From Psychrobacter sp. Ps6 (GTDB taxonomy: Bacteria > Pseudomonadota > Gammaproteobacteria > Pseudomonadales > Moraxellaceae): a stretch of DNA of 64,000 bases. Under the pieces are notes generated by a model. That model did not search any database, had not been told where the DNA came from, and was given only the letters and a program-made list of their open reading frames with translations. Position numbers and translations under genes: made by a program. Below, one piece after another: positions 38,370 through 48,041 of the stretch; positions within the stretch are counted from its first letter, which is position 1; the number at the start of each line of letters is the position of its first letter. The stretch spans positions 1 to 64,000 of the forward strand of contig NZ_JADQAI010000006.1 of NCBI RefSeq assembly GCF_022129235.1. Direction: 5' to 3'.

Positions 38370-39746
38370 TCAAAACAGCCTACTGATATCATTACCAATT
38401 GCTAACACCATGAAACCTGCCAGTAAGAGTAAACCGATATTTAAACCCACCATTTGTACCCCTTCAGAGAGCGGCTTACCGCGGATCAGTTCGATGAAAT
38501 GATAAACGATATGACCACCATCCAATACTGGAATTGGTAATAAATTCAATACAGCAAGACTCAGGCTAATCAATGCAGCCGTCGATAATACCATCTGCCA
38601 ACTGATATCAAAGCTTTGTTTGGCAACTTTGGCAATGGTAATCGGACCTGACAAGTTATCCAGACCAATCATACCTGAGAGCATTTTTCCCATCGAGCTT
38701 ACCGTCATCACGGCGAGCTGTTCAGTCTTCTCGAACGACTTGACCAATGACTCGCCAGGGCCATAAACCACGGTGGTTTTGTAGGCATCAGGGATAACAA
38801 TCTCAGTCTGATCCACCATGGCGCCAATTTGACCGTAATCATTGCCCAAGTTGTCTTTTTTACCTTGCGGCATAATTTGCAATTGCACCGCCTTATCGTC
38901 ACGCAATACGGTAAAATCAAGTAGGACCTCAGGATTATCACGAATAATACGCGTGACACTAATCCAATCATCAATTTTTTGATTATTGATGGCAGTAATG
39001 CGATCTCCCACCTGTAGACCTTGACGGCTAGCGGCACCATCAGGCGCCAATTCACCGACAATCGGGGCAATCTGTGGCTGCCACGGTAACATACCAAAGC
39101 TGGTCAATGCATCTTTGCCTTGTGCATCACCCTGCATAAATTGTGTGACTGGTGCTTGATAGGTTTTGATCGACTGATTGGTTTGAGCATCTGACTGTAG
39201 AGTGATACTCACATTGTCTGTCTCGCCCATCCGGCCTGCAAGGCGATAATTGATACCTTCCCACGTCTGTACATCGTGTCCATCAATCGCAACAATCTTA
39301 TCACCGACAGGTAATTGCGCCATCGCAGCAGGGGTATCTGGCAGTACTTGCCCAATCTTCGTAGCCAACTGCTCAGACGGCGTCATAAACAACACCCAAA
39401 AGAGCGCAATAGCAATGATGAAATTCATGATAGGGCCAGCGGCGACAATCGCAATCTTCTTGAGCGGATGCTGATAATTAAACGCAAGATGCTGTTCATT
39501 TTTTGCGACATTGCCTTCACGCTCATCAAGCATTTTGACGTAGCCACCGAGTGGCAATGCTGAGATACGATAATTGATGCCACTTTTTTTGCTTGTCCAA
39601 CCAAATAGTTTAGGGCCAAAACCGATAGAGTATGTTAATACTTTGACGCCGCACATCCGTGCCACGATATAGTGCCCCCACTCATGTAAGGCAATGAGTG
39701 GACCTAAGACAAATATTGCCGCAAGAAGCGTTAATAAAAACGTCAT
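38370..39746 (-). CDS. rseP: Site-2 intramembrane zinc metalloprotease RseP
   Basis: Inner-membrane protease that cleaves anti-sigma factors and signal-peptide remnants. 458 residues. HEWGH at 21-25 is the zinc site and LDGGH at about 408-412 supplies the third ligand region. Two PDZ domains lie between them (DKIVAIDGHDVQTWEG and DRITAINNQKIDDW). Four membrane segments are visible. Its place between dxr and bamA is conserved. The anti-sigma substrate RseA is not encoded in this window. Confidence 0.95.
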   Translation of the reverse strand: MTFLLTLLAAIFVLGPLIALHEWGHYIVARMCGVKVLTYSIGFGPKLFGWTSKKSGINYRISALPLGGYVKMLDEREGNVAKNEQHLAFNYQHPLKKIAIVAAGPIMNFIIAIALFWVLFMTPSEQLATKIGQVLPDTPAAMAQLPVGDKIVAIDGHDVQTWEGINYRLAGRMGETDNVSITLQSDAQTNQSIKTYQAPVTQFMQGDAQGKDALTSFGMLPWQPQIAPIVGELAPDGAASRQGLQVGDRITAINNQKIDDWISVTRIIRDNPEVLLDFTVLRDDKAVQLQIMPQGKKDNLGNDYGQIGAMVDQTEIVIPDAYKTTVVYGPGESLVKSFEKTEQLAVMTVSSMGKMLSGMIGLDNLSGPITIAKVAKQSFDISWQMVLSTAALISLSLAVLNLLPIPVLDGGHIVYHFIELIRGKPLSEGVQMVGLNIGLLLLAGFMVLAIGNDISRLF

Positions 39747-39875
39747 GATCTTTTCTCAGTATTGTTGCTTAGCATCTTTTATCAACATTAACATCGACAT
39801 CGACATCTTCACTAATATCGTTTATTAGCACCATATTTTAATTAAGATGCTGTCTATTGCTAACGATTTATACGA

Positions 39876-41084
39876 TTATGTCAACTTTGCCACAAGCTTA
39901 TCAGTAAGGTGACGCGCTATCTTGTCAATGGCTAATATATCTTCTATGTCAGCCGTTTCGTTTAATGGTGGCAGCTGTATATCGTTCAAGGCACGCTCAT
40001 TGATATCAGCAATATCAGTTAAACGAATTTGTCCATCTAAAAACGCCGCCACTGCAATTTCATTGGCTGCATTTAGTACAATAGTCGCCTGCGTACCTGC
40101 TTGCATGGCTTGACGAGCCAAGCGTAGACAGGCAAATTTTTGCAGATCAGGCTCGACGAACTCCAAACCACTAAGTGCATATAAATCTAGTGGCTGCGAA
40201 CCGCTATCAATACGGCTAGGGTAACTGAGCGCATGGGCAATTGGGGTTTTCATATCTGGACTGCCAAGCTGCGCTAAAAAGCTACCATCGCTATATTCTA
40301 CCATTGAGTGAATAATACTTTGTGGATGAATGACCACATTTATCTTATTTTCAGGCAAATCAAACAAATGACAAGCCTCAATCAGCTCAAGCCCTTTATT
40401 CATCATTGTGGCTGAGTCGACAGATATCTTCTGGCCCATTGACCAGTTAGGGTGCTTGACTGCCTCTGCGACAGTTGCTTGCTGCATATGTTTAAAAGAC
40501 TGCTGCAAAAATGGTCCACCAGAGGCTGTTAACCATAGTTTACGGACACCATGATTTGGCTGATGAATTTGCGTATTGTCTTGCTGAATAGCAAGTGGTA
40601 AGCACTGAAAAATGGCATTGTGCTCAGAGTCGAGGGGTAACAACGTAGCGTCATGTGTTTTGACCGCATTGATCATGACCTGCCCTGCCATCACTAGCGC
40701 TTCTTTATTGGCGAGCAAAATACGCTTACCTGCGCGTGCTGCTGCTAAGGTAGAAGGCAGTCCTGCCGCACCTACGATGGCAGCAACGACAGTATCAGTT
40801 TGTGAATCAGTAGCGATATCTACTAACCCTTCCTCGCCCCCTACTACATCACTATCAATTCCTGCTGCTTTAAGCCTTTTGGCAAACTCATCCACAGCTG
40901 CTGCTGGCACGCTGACGCGCTTAGGCAAAAACTGCTGACAGAGCGCAAACAGCTTATCTAAACGGTAGTAGCCTGACAATGCGTAGACTTCATAATATTG
41001 CGGTTGCGCCGCTAATATTGCTAACGTGCTATCGCCAATCGAGCCTGTCGCGCCTAGTACGGCGATGCGTTGCGTCATAACCAT
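39876..41084 (-). CDS. dxr: 1-deoxy-D-xylulose 5-phosphate reductoisomerase
   Basis: Second enzyme of the MEP isoprenoid pathway and target of fosmidomycin; 402 residues. NADPH motif LGATGSIGDSTLAIL at the N-terminus. LANKEALVMAG, LPLDSEHNAIFQCL (metal-binding Asp and Glu), WLTASGGPF, SVDSATMMNKGLELIEA and VIHPQSIIHSMVEY follow in order. Start at ATG 41084 or ATG 41078; AGG sits five bases before the first. It feeds isoprenoid precursors used by UppS, encoded two genes upstream. Confidence 0.96.
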   Translation of the reverse strand: MVMTQRIAVLGATGSIGDSTLAILAAQPQYYEVYALSGYYRLDKLFALCQQFLPKRVSVPAAAVDEFAKRLKAAGIDSDVVGGEEGLVDIATDSQTDTVVAAIVGAAGLPSTLAAARAGKRILLANKEALVMAGQVMINAVKTHDATLLPLDSEHNAIFQCLPLAIQQDNTQIHQPNHGVRKLWLTASGGPFLQQSFKHMQQATVAEAVKHPNWSMGQKISVDSATMMNKGLELIEACHLFDLPENKINVVIHPQSIIHSMVEYSDGSFLAQLGSPDMKTPIAHALSYPSRIDSGSQPLDLYALSGLEFVEPDLQKFACLRLARQAMQAGTQATIVLNAANEIAVAAFLDGQIRLTDIADINERALNDIQLPPLNETADIEDILAIDKIARHLTDKLVAKLT

Positions 41085-41254
41085 TAATGCCTATGATATT
41101 TAATATTTAGAGAATGAGAAAAGAATAAATGAAGGTTGAACAGTATAAAAGGCAATAAAGCTATATAGTAACAAATAAGATCGTTGTAAAAGATGAGCCA
41201 AAACGGTCACTTCGCTTACTTATCACACCATAAAATCAGCTAAGTGACTTTGTC

Positions 41255-42064
41255 TTATACCACAATCAAACCAAGCTGCTGTATCGCCCAAAAGCCAAGC
41301 GCGAATATCGGAGTTGCAGATAGCAATGAATCAATACGATCAAGTACACCACCATGCCCTGGTAAGATGGTGCCAGAGTCTTTGACATCAGCACGGCGCT
41401 TGAGCATTGACTCAAAAAGATCACCAAGCACAGAAGCTAGAATCGTTAGCGCCGATAGAGCTACAAAGGCGACTAGCGCTGCGCCCGTCAGTTGTAGCTT
41501 AAACACACTGATCGCAACGACTACCAGTAGACCTGTAATCAAACCACCGGCCAATCCTTCCATACTCTTATTGGGTGAGACATTGGGTGCCATTTTTCGG
41601 CGGCCAAGCTTACGACCAACGAAATAAGCACCACTATCAGCACACCAGACCAATAAAAATACATAGAGTAGCCACCATGCTGATAGCTGCCAGAGGTAAA
41701 AAATCGCAGTAATAGAGGCGGACAAAATAATGACACCCAACAACGCTAGATGTTTTCCGTACCATTTTGTCTTTGTTGGGAATGCACGTACCCAAGACAG
41801 TGCCATTAGCCATATGACAAGCGAGGCCGTCCACCAAAATAACCAAGTCACCTTAAACATAAGCGATAGAACAGTTATCACTAAAACTAGTAGCACAAAG
41901 ACAATAGGTCGACGCCACTTCGGCATCAACTTCGCCCACTCATGAGCGGCAATAATCACGCCAACGGCTAAAAGCGGTGCGAATAAAATAGGGGTTTGGC
42001 TCGCAAACATTGCAATACCAACGATAATAACGAGAACAATTGCCGTTCTAATTCGTTGCCACAT
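41255..42064 (-). CDS. cdsA: Phosphatidate cytidylyltransferase CdsA
   Basis: Makes CDP-diacylglycerol from phosphatidic acid and CTP for phospholipid synthesis. 269 residues, eight or so membrane segments. The family signature is present near the C-terminus: SMLKRRADVKDSGTILPGHG followed by GVLDRIDSLL, with the conserved Asp residues. VWCADSGAYFVGRKLG and MAPNVSPNKSMEG in the middle are also typical. Lies between uppS and dxr as in the classic cluster. Confidence 0.95.
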   Translation of the reverse strand: MWQRIRTAIVLVIIVGIAMFASQTPILFAPLLAVGVIIAAHEWAKLMPKWRRPIVFVLLVLVITVLSLMFKVTWLFWWTASLVIWLMALSWVRAFPTKTKWYGKHLALLGVIILSASITAIFYLWQLSAWWLLYVFLLVWCADSGAYFVGRKLGRRKMAPNVSPNKSMEGLAGGLITGLLVVVAISVFKLQLTGAALVAFVALSALTILASVLGDLFESMLKRRADVKDSGTILPGHGGVLDRIDSLLSATPIFALGFWAIQQLGLIVV

Positions 42065-42240
42065 ACTTATCGAGCCTTATAATAATGAAGAAGGTACAGT
42101 CAAAAAAATGCATTATAACAGTTAATAGACCTATGCCCATTAATAGCGATTGACCCTCATTAAAACGGTTTATCATCTCGTAAGCAAGCGGTATTGGCGA
42201 CCTAGAGAACACTGTCTGAATTTTTATGGCTACTATTGCA

Positions 42241-43005
42241 TCAGCAACTATGCTGCTCTATCCCTACCTGCTCGCTGGTTTTACCGAAGCGGCGTTGTCG
42301 CTGTGAAAACTCAGCAATCATCGAAGCCAGCTCTTTTGGAACAAAATCTGGCCATAAAGTTGGCGTGAAAAACAACTCCGCATAGGCCGCTTGCCATAAT
42401 AAAAAATTCGATATTCGGTAATCACCACCGGTACGAACAAGCATATCTACTGCTGGAGCGTCTGCCAGTTGTACTTGCTCACCAAGCATTTCTGCACTAA
42501 TATCTTCAGCTCTCAACTCACCTGCCTGCACTTGTTGTGCCAGCTGTTTTGCTGCATGAGCAATATCCCATTGTCCACCGTAGCTAATCGCAATGACTAA
42601 TGTCATGGCATCAAAGCTTGCAGTTTCTGCTTCAGCATCTGCCATTAGCGCTTGTAACTCTTCACTAAGCTGACTGCGATCACCAATAAAACGTAAACGA
42701 ATGCGGTATTTTTTCATACGCGGCATTTGCTCATGAATAGTCGATGCCAACAACTGCATCAATAGTGCAACTTCACTAGGTGGTCGCTGCCAATTTTCGC
42801 TAGAGAAAGCAAAAACGGTCAGTACTTCAATACCGGTCTCTACACAATATTCTACGATAGGGTCTAAAGCCGTTTTACCAGCTATGTGGCCTTGACCTTT
42901 ACCCAAATTATTGGCTTTGCCATATCTGTTATTACCGTCCATGATAATAGCGATATGACGAGGAAGCGTGTTAGGTGCCGAGGTGGCTGAAGTGGACATA
43001 GGCAA
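42241..43005 (-). CDS. uppS: Undecaprenyl diphosphate synthase UppS
   Basis: cis-Prenyltransferase making the C55 carrier for peptidoglycan and O-antigen. 254 residues. IIMDGNNRYGKANNLGKGQG is the substrate-loop motif with the catalytic Asp; the more common form is MDGNGRWAK, so Gly-to-Asn and Trp-to-Tyr changes are present. VFAFSSENWQRPPSEV, AISYGGQWDIAHA and LVRTGGDYRISNFLLWQAAY are fully typical. Two extra residues come before the serine-rich N-terminus. Separated from frr by 275 bases containing a hairpin. Confidence 0.94.
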   Translation of the reverse strand: MPMSTSATSAPNTLPRHIAIIMDGNNRYGKANNLGKGQGHIAGKTALDPIVEYCVETGIEVLTVFAFSSENWQRPPSEVALLMQLLASTIHEQMPRMKKYRIRLRFIGDRSQLSEELQALMADAEAETASFDAMTLVIAISYGGQWDIAHAAKQLAQQVQAGELRAEDISAEMLGEQVQLADAPAVDMLVRTGGDYRISNFLLWQAAYAELFFTPTLWPDFVPKELASMIAEFSQRQRRFGKTSEQVGIEQHSC

Positions 43006-43188
43006 ACTTGCTTATTGTTGAGGTAAAATAATAATAACGTGTGCAGTGGCGATTAAAAAGTGTCATGTAAATAATTCACAAATTTATCATAACTTAGCGT
43101 TCAAAATTTTTATAGCTTACAATATATTTGAGAAATATCAGTAAACTGCACTTATATTAGTAAATCATATTATCCATGTCATGATAAA

Positions 43189-43215
43189 CAGCCAATAACT
43201 GCAAGGTATTGGCTG
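43189..43215 (-). terminator. Hairpin between frr and uppS, possible attenuator
   Basis: Perfect 9-bp stem CAGCCAATA / TATTGGCTG with a nine-base loop. On the minus strand it is followed by TTTATC, a weak T-tract. It could partly terminate the frr transcript or stabilise its 3' end. Confidence 0.45.
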
Positions 43216-43280
43216 CTAAAATGTAGATAATACTCTGAACCAAGTTTTGCCATGAATGATGAATGACAAAACTGCTCGTC

Positions 43281-43835
43281 TTAAACTTCCATCAAGTCGC
43301 TTTCTTTTTTACTCAAGCGGCTATCGATAGTTTCAATGTATTTGTCAGTGATTTTTTGGATGTCATCATTAGCACGGCGCTCATCATCTTCTGAGATTTC
43401 TTTCTCTTTGGCTAACTCTTTGATGTCATTCATCATATCGCGGCGAATATTACGGATAGACACACGGCTACTCTCTGCTTCTCCACGAGCAAGTTTTTGC
43501 ATATCGCGGCGAGTCTCTTCAGTCAACGCTGGCATTGGCACACGAATCACATCCGCTGTCATCGGGTTTAGGCCCAAGTCTGCTTCGCGAATGGCTTTAT
43601 CTACCGCTTGTACCATCGTACGATCAAACGGTTGAACCAATAACGTACGTGAGTCTTCAACGTTCACGCTTGCTACTTGGTTTAGCGGTGTATCAGAACC
43701 ATAGTAGCTGACCATCACGCCTGACAACATGCCTGGGTGTGCACGTCCAGTACGAACTTTACTGAAAGTACTCTCAAGCGCTTCCAACGTTTTTTGCATG
43801 CGTGCTTCGCCGTCTTGCTTAATCTCTTTAATCAT
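43281..43835 (-). CDS. frr: Ribosome-recycling factor
   Basis: Splits post-termination ribosomes with EF-G. 184 residues, standard length. Recognisable parts: [44 protein letters not shown], and the long C-terminal helix ending [18 protein letters not shown] before the ATG gives a good ribosome site. It lies 124 bases downstream of pyrH, the conserved order. Confidence 0.97.
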   Translation of the reverse strand: MIKEIKQDGEARMQKTLEALESTFSKVRTGRAHPGMLSGVMVSYYGSDTPLNQVASVNVEDSRTLLVQPFDRTMVQAVDKAIREADLGLNPMTADVIRVPMPALTEETRRDMQKLARGEAESSRVSIRNIRRDMMNDIKELAKEKEISEDDERRANDDIQKITDKYIETIDSRLSKKESDLMEV

Positions 43836-43959
43836 TGTGTGTCCTTATTTGTCGCTATCGACAAATTTTTTATTTGCTATTGGGATATTTGTTATTAGCT
43901 ACTTTTCGTTATTAGCCATTCTCTGAAGTGACCAATCAACGCTACATCAGCGCATGGAA

Positions 43960-44685
43960 TTAATGAAAAACGCGTGTGCCTTCGTTTTCACCCATGATGA
44001 CATTCAATAATGCATTAGGTTTGGTCATATCAAACACTTGTAGCGGTACATTATGCTCACGGCATAAGGCAATAGCAGTCAAATCCATCACGCCAAGTTT
44101 TTGCTCTAACACTTCATCAAAGGTCAGACCATCATATTTGACTGCATCATCGTGTAGGCTTGGGTCTTTGTCATAAACGCCGTCGACCTTGGTCGCTTTA
44201 AGTATCAAGCCCGCTTCGATTTCGATACCACGCAAACAAGCAGCCGTATCAGTAGTAAAGAATGGGTTGCCTGTTCCCGCAACAAAGATACACACTTCAC
44301 CATTTTTGAGATAGCGAATCGCATTACGACTGCTATAGCTTTCGGTGACTTCACCAATCGGCAATGCAGACATCAAACGCGTTTTGATATTACGACGCTC
44401 AAGCGCATCACGCATCGCCAACCCATTCATGACAGTGGCTAGCATACCCATCTGATCACCCGTCACACGGCCAACCAACCCTTCTTTTTGTAATTGCGCG
44501 CCGCGATATAAGTTACCACCGCCAACCACGATACCAACCTGAACACCTAGTCCGCGCAAGTGAGCGATAGACAGGCTCATCTTATCGAGCACTTCGGTAT
44601 CAATACCCATGTCTTTGCTACCAGCCAAGGCTTCGCCAGAGAGTTTTAGCAAGATACGAGCGTAACGCGGGTTTTTGTCAGACAT
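43960..44685 (-). CDS. pyrH: UMP kinase PyrH
   Basis: Hexameric UMP kinase of pyrimidine nucleotide synthesis, amino-acid-kinase fold. 241 residues. [54 protein letters not shown] and [12 protein letters not shown] are all present. In most relatives rpsB-tsf precede pyrH; here rimO lies upstream on the same strand with a 172-base gap, so pyrH-frr probably has its own promoter. Confidence 0.97.
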   Translation of the reverse strand: MSDKNPRYARILLKLSGEALAGSKDMGIDTEVLDKMSLSIAHLRGLGVQVGIVVGGGNLYRGAQLQKEGLVGRVTGDQMGMLATVMNGLAMRDALERRNIKTRLMSALPIGEVTESYSSRNAIRYLKNGEVCIFVAGTGNPFFTTDTAACLRGIEIEAGLILKATKVDGVYDKDPSLHDDAVKYDGLTFDEVLEQKLGVMDLTAIALCREHNVPLQVFDMTKPNALLNVIMGENEGTRVFH

Positions 44686-44857
44686 GAGGTCACCTTATTA
44701 TCATGAAATTATAAAGAAAATTATGGGTAAAACACAAATCAAGTTTGCCCGTAACGCTGCGCTTAAAGATAAGCGTATTAAACAGGCTAAATTGCGCTAA
44801 TTGTAGCAAAAACTGCCCGCCATTGGGCAATTTTCACTCGTATATCTTATCGAACAC

Positions 44858-46453
44858 TTAACCTTGATAACTGGCAAATAGATCATATTCGCTAGCGTCA
44901 TCAATCGTCACGGTCAGGAACTGACCAACTTTGACTTGATCCGTAATATCATCAACATAGACATGCCCATCAATTTCAGGCGCATCGGCATAGCTACGGC
45001 AAATAGCAATATTTTCATCGCTATCGATCTCATCGACCAATACCGTTAAAGTCTTACCGACTTTTTCTTGTAGTTTTTGCGCTGAGATATCTTGTTGCAG
45101 CGCCATCAAACGCTCGTAGCGAGACTGTTTGACGTCTTCAGGCACATGGTCTGGCAAATCATTGGCGACAGCACCTTCTACCTCTGAATACGTAAATGCA
45201 CCCACGCGATCAAGACGCGCCTCTACTAGCCAGTCAAGCAAGCACTGAAAATCTTCTTCAGTCTCACCCGGGAAGCCAACCACAAAGGTCGAACGAATCA
45301 CAATATCAGGGCAGATATCACGCCATGCTTTGATACGCGCTAAGGTGTTTTCGCTGTGTGCAGGACGTTTCATCGCTTTTAGGATACGATGGCTGGCATG
45401 CTGAAAAGGAATATCGAGATAAGGCAACAGTTTCTTCTCGCCCATTAGCTCAACGACTTTGTCTACATGTGGATATGGATAGACATAATGCAAGCGTACC
45501 CAAATACCTAAATCATTCAATGCTTGGCACATGTCATAAAATTTAGACTTGAGCGGCATACCGTTCCAAAAACTGGTCTTATACTTGAGATCAAGACCGT
45601 AAGCTGAGGTATCTTGCGAGATAATGAGCAGCTCTTTCACGCCCGCTTTTTTGAGCGCCAGTGCTTCGTTCATCACATTATCAATCGGACGTGATACCAA
45701 ATCGCCGCGTAAACTTGGAATAATACAGAACGTACAACGGTGATTGCAGCCTTCTGATATTTTTAGATACGCATAGTGACTTGGCGTCAGTTTGATACCT
45801 GCCTCATTAATCAAATCTATTTTTGGATCATAGTTGGCATCTAAGCTGCGATTTGGCCTTGGCACGTGCTGTGCGACGGCCGTAATCACTTCATCATAGG
45901 CATGCGCGCCTGTCACTGCCAGTACAGCGGGATGCATTTCACGGATTTTGTCCGCTTCTTTGCCAAGGCAACCAGTGACAATCACTTTACCGTTTTTGCT
46001 AATGGCCTCGCCAATCGCATCAAGTGACTCTTGCACCGCTGACTCAATAAAGCCGCAGGTATTGACCACGACCAAATCTGCACCGTCATAGTCGCTGGCG
46101 ACTTGATAACCGTCACGGCTCAGCTCAGTGATAATACGCTCACTATCCACCAAGGCTTTTGGGCAACCTAGTGACACAAACCCAATCTTTGGCGCTACGC
46201 TAGTTGGCATAGTAGCCGTGGCATTAGCCGTCGAGGCTGAAGTAGCGTGGCTGCTTTGAGCAATGCTGCGGTTTTGATTGTGGTTGGCTTTATGATGATA
46301 GGGCTGGTCAGTATTTGCTTGACTGACCTCTGTCTGACTCTGCTCTTGCGGTATTGATGGCTTTGCAGGATTAAAGATAGTGGCAGTGTCTTTTACGGCT
46401 GACGTAGGGGCTATCGTTGTCGTGTTCACTGACTCGGTAGAAGTTTTGGACAT
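44858..46453 (-). CDS. rimO: Ribosomal protein S12 methylthiotransferase RimO with N-terminal extension
   Basis: Radical-SAM enzyme adding a methylthio group to Asp of ribosomal protein S12. From ATG 46453, 531 residues against about 440 in E. coli. The first 90 residues are a Ser/Thr/Asn/Gln-rich, low-complexity stretch with no recognisable domain. The MTTase N-domain begins at [37 protein letters not shown] carries the CxxxCxxC cluster (about 236). The C-terminal TRAM domain follows ([17 protein letters not shown]). ATG 46489 or TTG 46507 could also start. Divergent from ntrB. Confidence 0.93.
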   Translation of the reverse strand: MSKTSTESVNTTTIAPTSAVKDTATIFNPAKPSIPQEQSQTEVSQANTDQPYHHKANHNQNRSIAQSSHATSASTANATATMPTSVAPKIGFVSLGCPKALVDSERIITELSRDGYQVASDYDGADLVVVNTCGFIESAVQESLDAIGEAISKNGKVIVTGCLGKEADKIREMHPAVLAVTGAHAYDEVITAVAQHVPRPNRSLDANYDPKIDLINEAGIKLTPSHYAYLKISEGCNHRCTFCIIPSLRGDLVSRPIDNVMNEALALKKAGVKELLIISQDTSAYGLDLKYKTSFWNGMPLKSKFYDMCQALNDLGIWVRLHYVYPYPHVDKVVELMGEKKLLPYLDIPFQHASHRILKAMKRPAHSENTLARIKAWRDICPDIVIRSTFVVGFPGETEEDFQCLLDWLVEARLDRVGAFTYSEVEGAVANDLPDHVPEDVKQSRYERLMALQQDISAQKLQEKVGKTLTVLVDEIDSDENIAICRSYADAPEIDGHVYVDDITDQVKVGQFLTVTIDDASEYDLFASYQG

Positions 46454-46588
46454 GGCTGACCTTGCTAGAGATAAATTGGCTGAGCGCATTGTACGTTTTT
46501 TTTGCAAAAATCACCAGTTTTGCCGCTCTATAGTCTTGATTTATGGTTAAATATTGATTCAAACATCCTATCTTTCTGGGCACTATCC

Positions 46589-47959
46589 ATGACTGCTGAT
46601 TTTATCACCACCAAAACCACCCCTGATTTAGCATTCGTATCACAACATCTATTCACCGCTATTTTGTGGGTCAATGATCAGTTATCGATAACCCGCTTAA
46701 ATGCTCAAGCAGAGCAATTACTGGCTATTAGTAGTGGAAGGTTAATCAACCAGTCTATCCTGACGCTATTAGCACCCGATGAATTAAAATTAAAAGAAAA
46801 CGCTTCTATTGACAATGTCAGTGATGATGATGAAAACAAATCTCTGGATGAACCCCTCTACTCTTTGACAGAACGGTTTAATCAAGCACAAAATTACCAA
46901 CAGCCTTTCATTGACCATGATCATGTCATCCAAACGCCTTTGAATGGCAACCTACTACTCTCAGTCGATTATAGCGTGACGCCTGTTATCTACGAGCAGC
47001 AGTCATATTTTATTATCGAGATGTGGGGCAAAGACCGTCAAAGTCGCATCTCAGAGGAACAGCGCCAACAGCAGCAATATGCGGTTGCTCGCCACATGCT
47101 ACGATCGGTCGCACACGAAATCAAAAACCCACTTGCGGGCATTCGGGGTGCAGCGCAGTTATTGCAAAGGCAGTTTATTAAATTCAGTGATGCGAATACG
47201 ACGGCGGCCAATAGTCACTCTAATGCGCTTGGTATCTCACAGGACGCTAGCACTGGCACCAATGATGATTTGCAAAAAATGAATCAAAAGCTGCGTAACT
47301 ATACCGACATTATCATCTCAGAAACTGACCGTTTGACACATCTGATTGCTCAGCTGCTTGGCTCAAACCAGCTGCCAAACTGGCAAACGCTGAATGTCCA
47401 TGAACCACTAGAGCATGTTTTGACCTTGGTAGTCAGTCAATACCCACAAGTGACGATACAGAGAGATTATGATTTGTCATTGCCTGAGTTGTGTGCTGAC
47501 AAAGACCAATTGATTCAGGTATTTTTAAATATTATGAATAATGCGTGTGAGTCTATGACTGAGTTTGAGCAAACGCTACAGCAGAATAAGCTCTCTGCGT
47601 CTAAGGAGTTAGCATTAACCGACGTGCAGACCGATAGAGAGACTGCTTATCAGCCAACCTTGCACATTCAAACGCGCGTTGCCTTTCAACATACGATTGT
47701 CGGGCAGCAGCATAAGCAAGTACTGCAAATCACTATCACTGATAATGGTTCAGGCATTGATCCGGCACTTATCGGACAAATATTTTTTCCGATGGTGACC
47801 AGCCGTGCCGCAGGTACTGGCCTTGGCTTATCTATCGTACAAGATATTATCAGCCATCATCATGGTATGATTGATGTGAGCTCTACAGAGGAGGCGAACG
47901 GCAAACAAACACGCTTTACACTATATTTGCCTTTTACCCAGCCCGTCACTGAATCATAG
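46589..47959 (+). CDS. ntrB: Nitrogen-regulation sensor histidine kinase NtrB (GlnL)
   Basis: Soluble two-component kinase that phosphorylates NtrC under nitrogen limitation, normally under PII control. 456 residues from ATG 46589; the open frame reaches back to a TTG at 46502 but family alignment favours the later start. PAS-like N-domain (ILWVNDQLSITRLNAQAEQLL), H-box VAHEIKNPLAGIRGAAQLL (His about 174), N-box FLNIMNNACESM, G-boxes DNGSGIDP and AAGTGLGLSIV. It is longer than E. coli NtrB (349) through acidic and Ser/Asn-rich insertions after the PAS core and the H-box. ntrC follows. Confidence 0.93.
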   Translation: MTADFITTKTTPDLAFVSQHLFTAILWVNDQLSITRLNAQAEQLLAISSGRLINQSILTLLAPDELKLKENASIDNVSDDDENKSLDEPLYSLTERFNQAQNYQQPFIDHDHVIQTPLNGNLLLSVDYSVTPVIYEQQSYFIIEMWGKDRQSRISEEQRQQQQYAVARHMLRSVAHEIKNPLAGIRGAAQLLQRQFIKFSDANTTAANSHSNALGISQDASTGTNDDLQKMNQKLRNYTDIIISETDRLTHLIAQLLGSNQLPNWQTLNVHEPLEHVLTLVVSQYPQVTIQRDYDLSLPELCADKDQLIQVFLNIMNNACESMTEFEQTLQQNKLSASKELALTDVQTDRETAYQPTLHIQTRVAFQHTIVGQQHKQVLQITITDNGSGIDPALIGQIFFPMVTSRAAGTGLGLSIVQDIISHHHGMIDVSSTEEANGKQTRFTLYLPFTQPVTES

Positions 47960-48041
47960 AACACATGGCGGCATAAAACTGCTAAATTGTAAGACATCCA
48001 ATCCCAAACCGACAATAACAATTGCTCATTAGGCCCGATAC

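Noticed and set aside
41244-41627. 127-codon plus-strand frame inside cdsA
   Set aside because: Complement of the CdsA signature region; shadow frame.
47200-47300. NtrB disrupted or fused because of its extra length
   Set aside because: All kinase boxes are in one frame and in order; the extra length is insertions in loops, not a frameshift.
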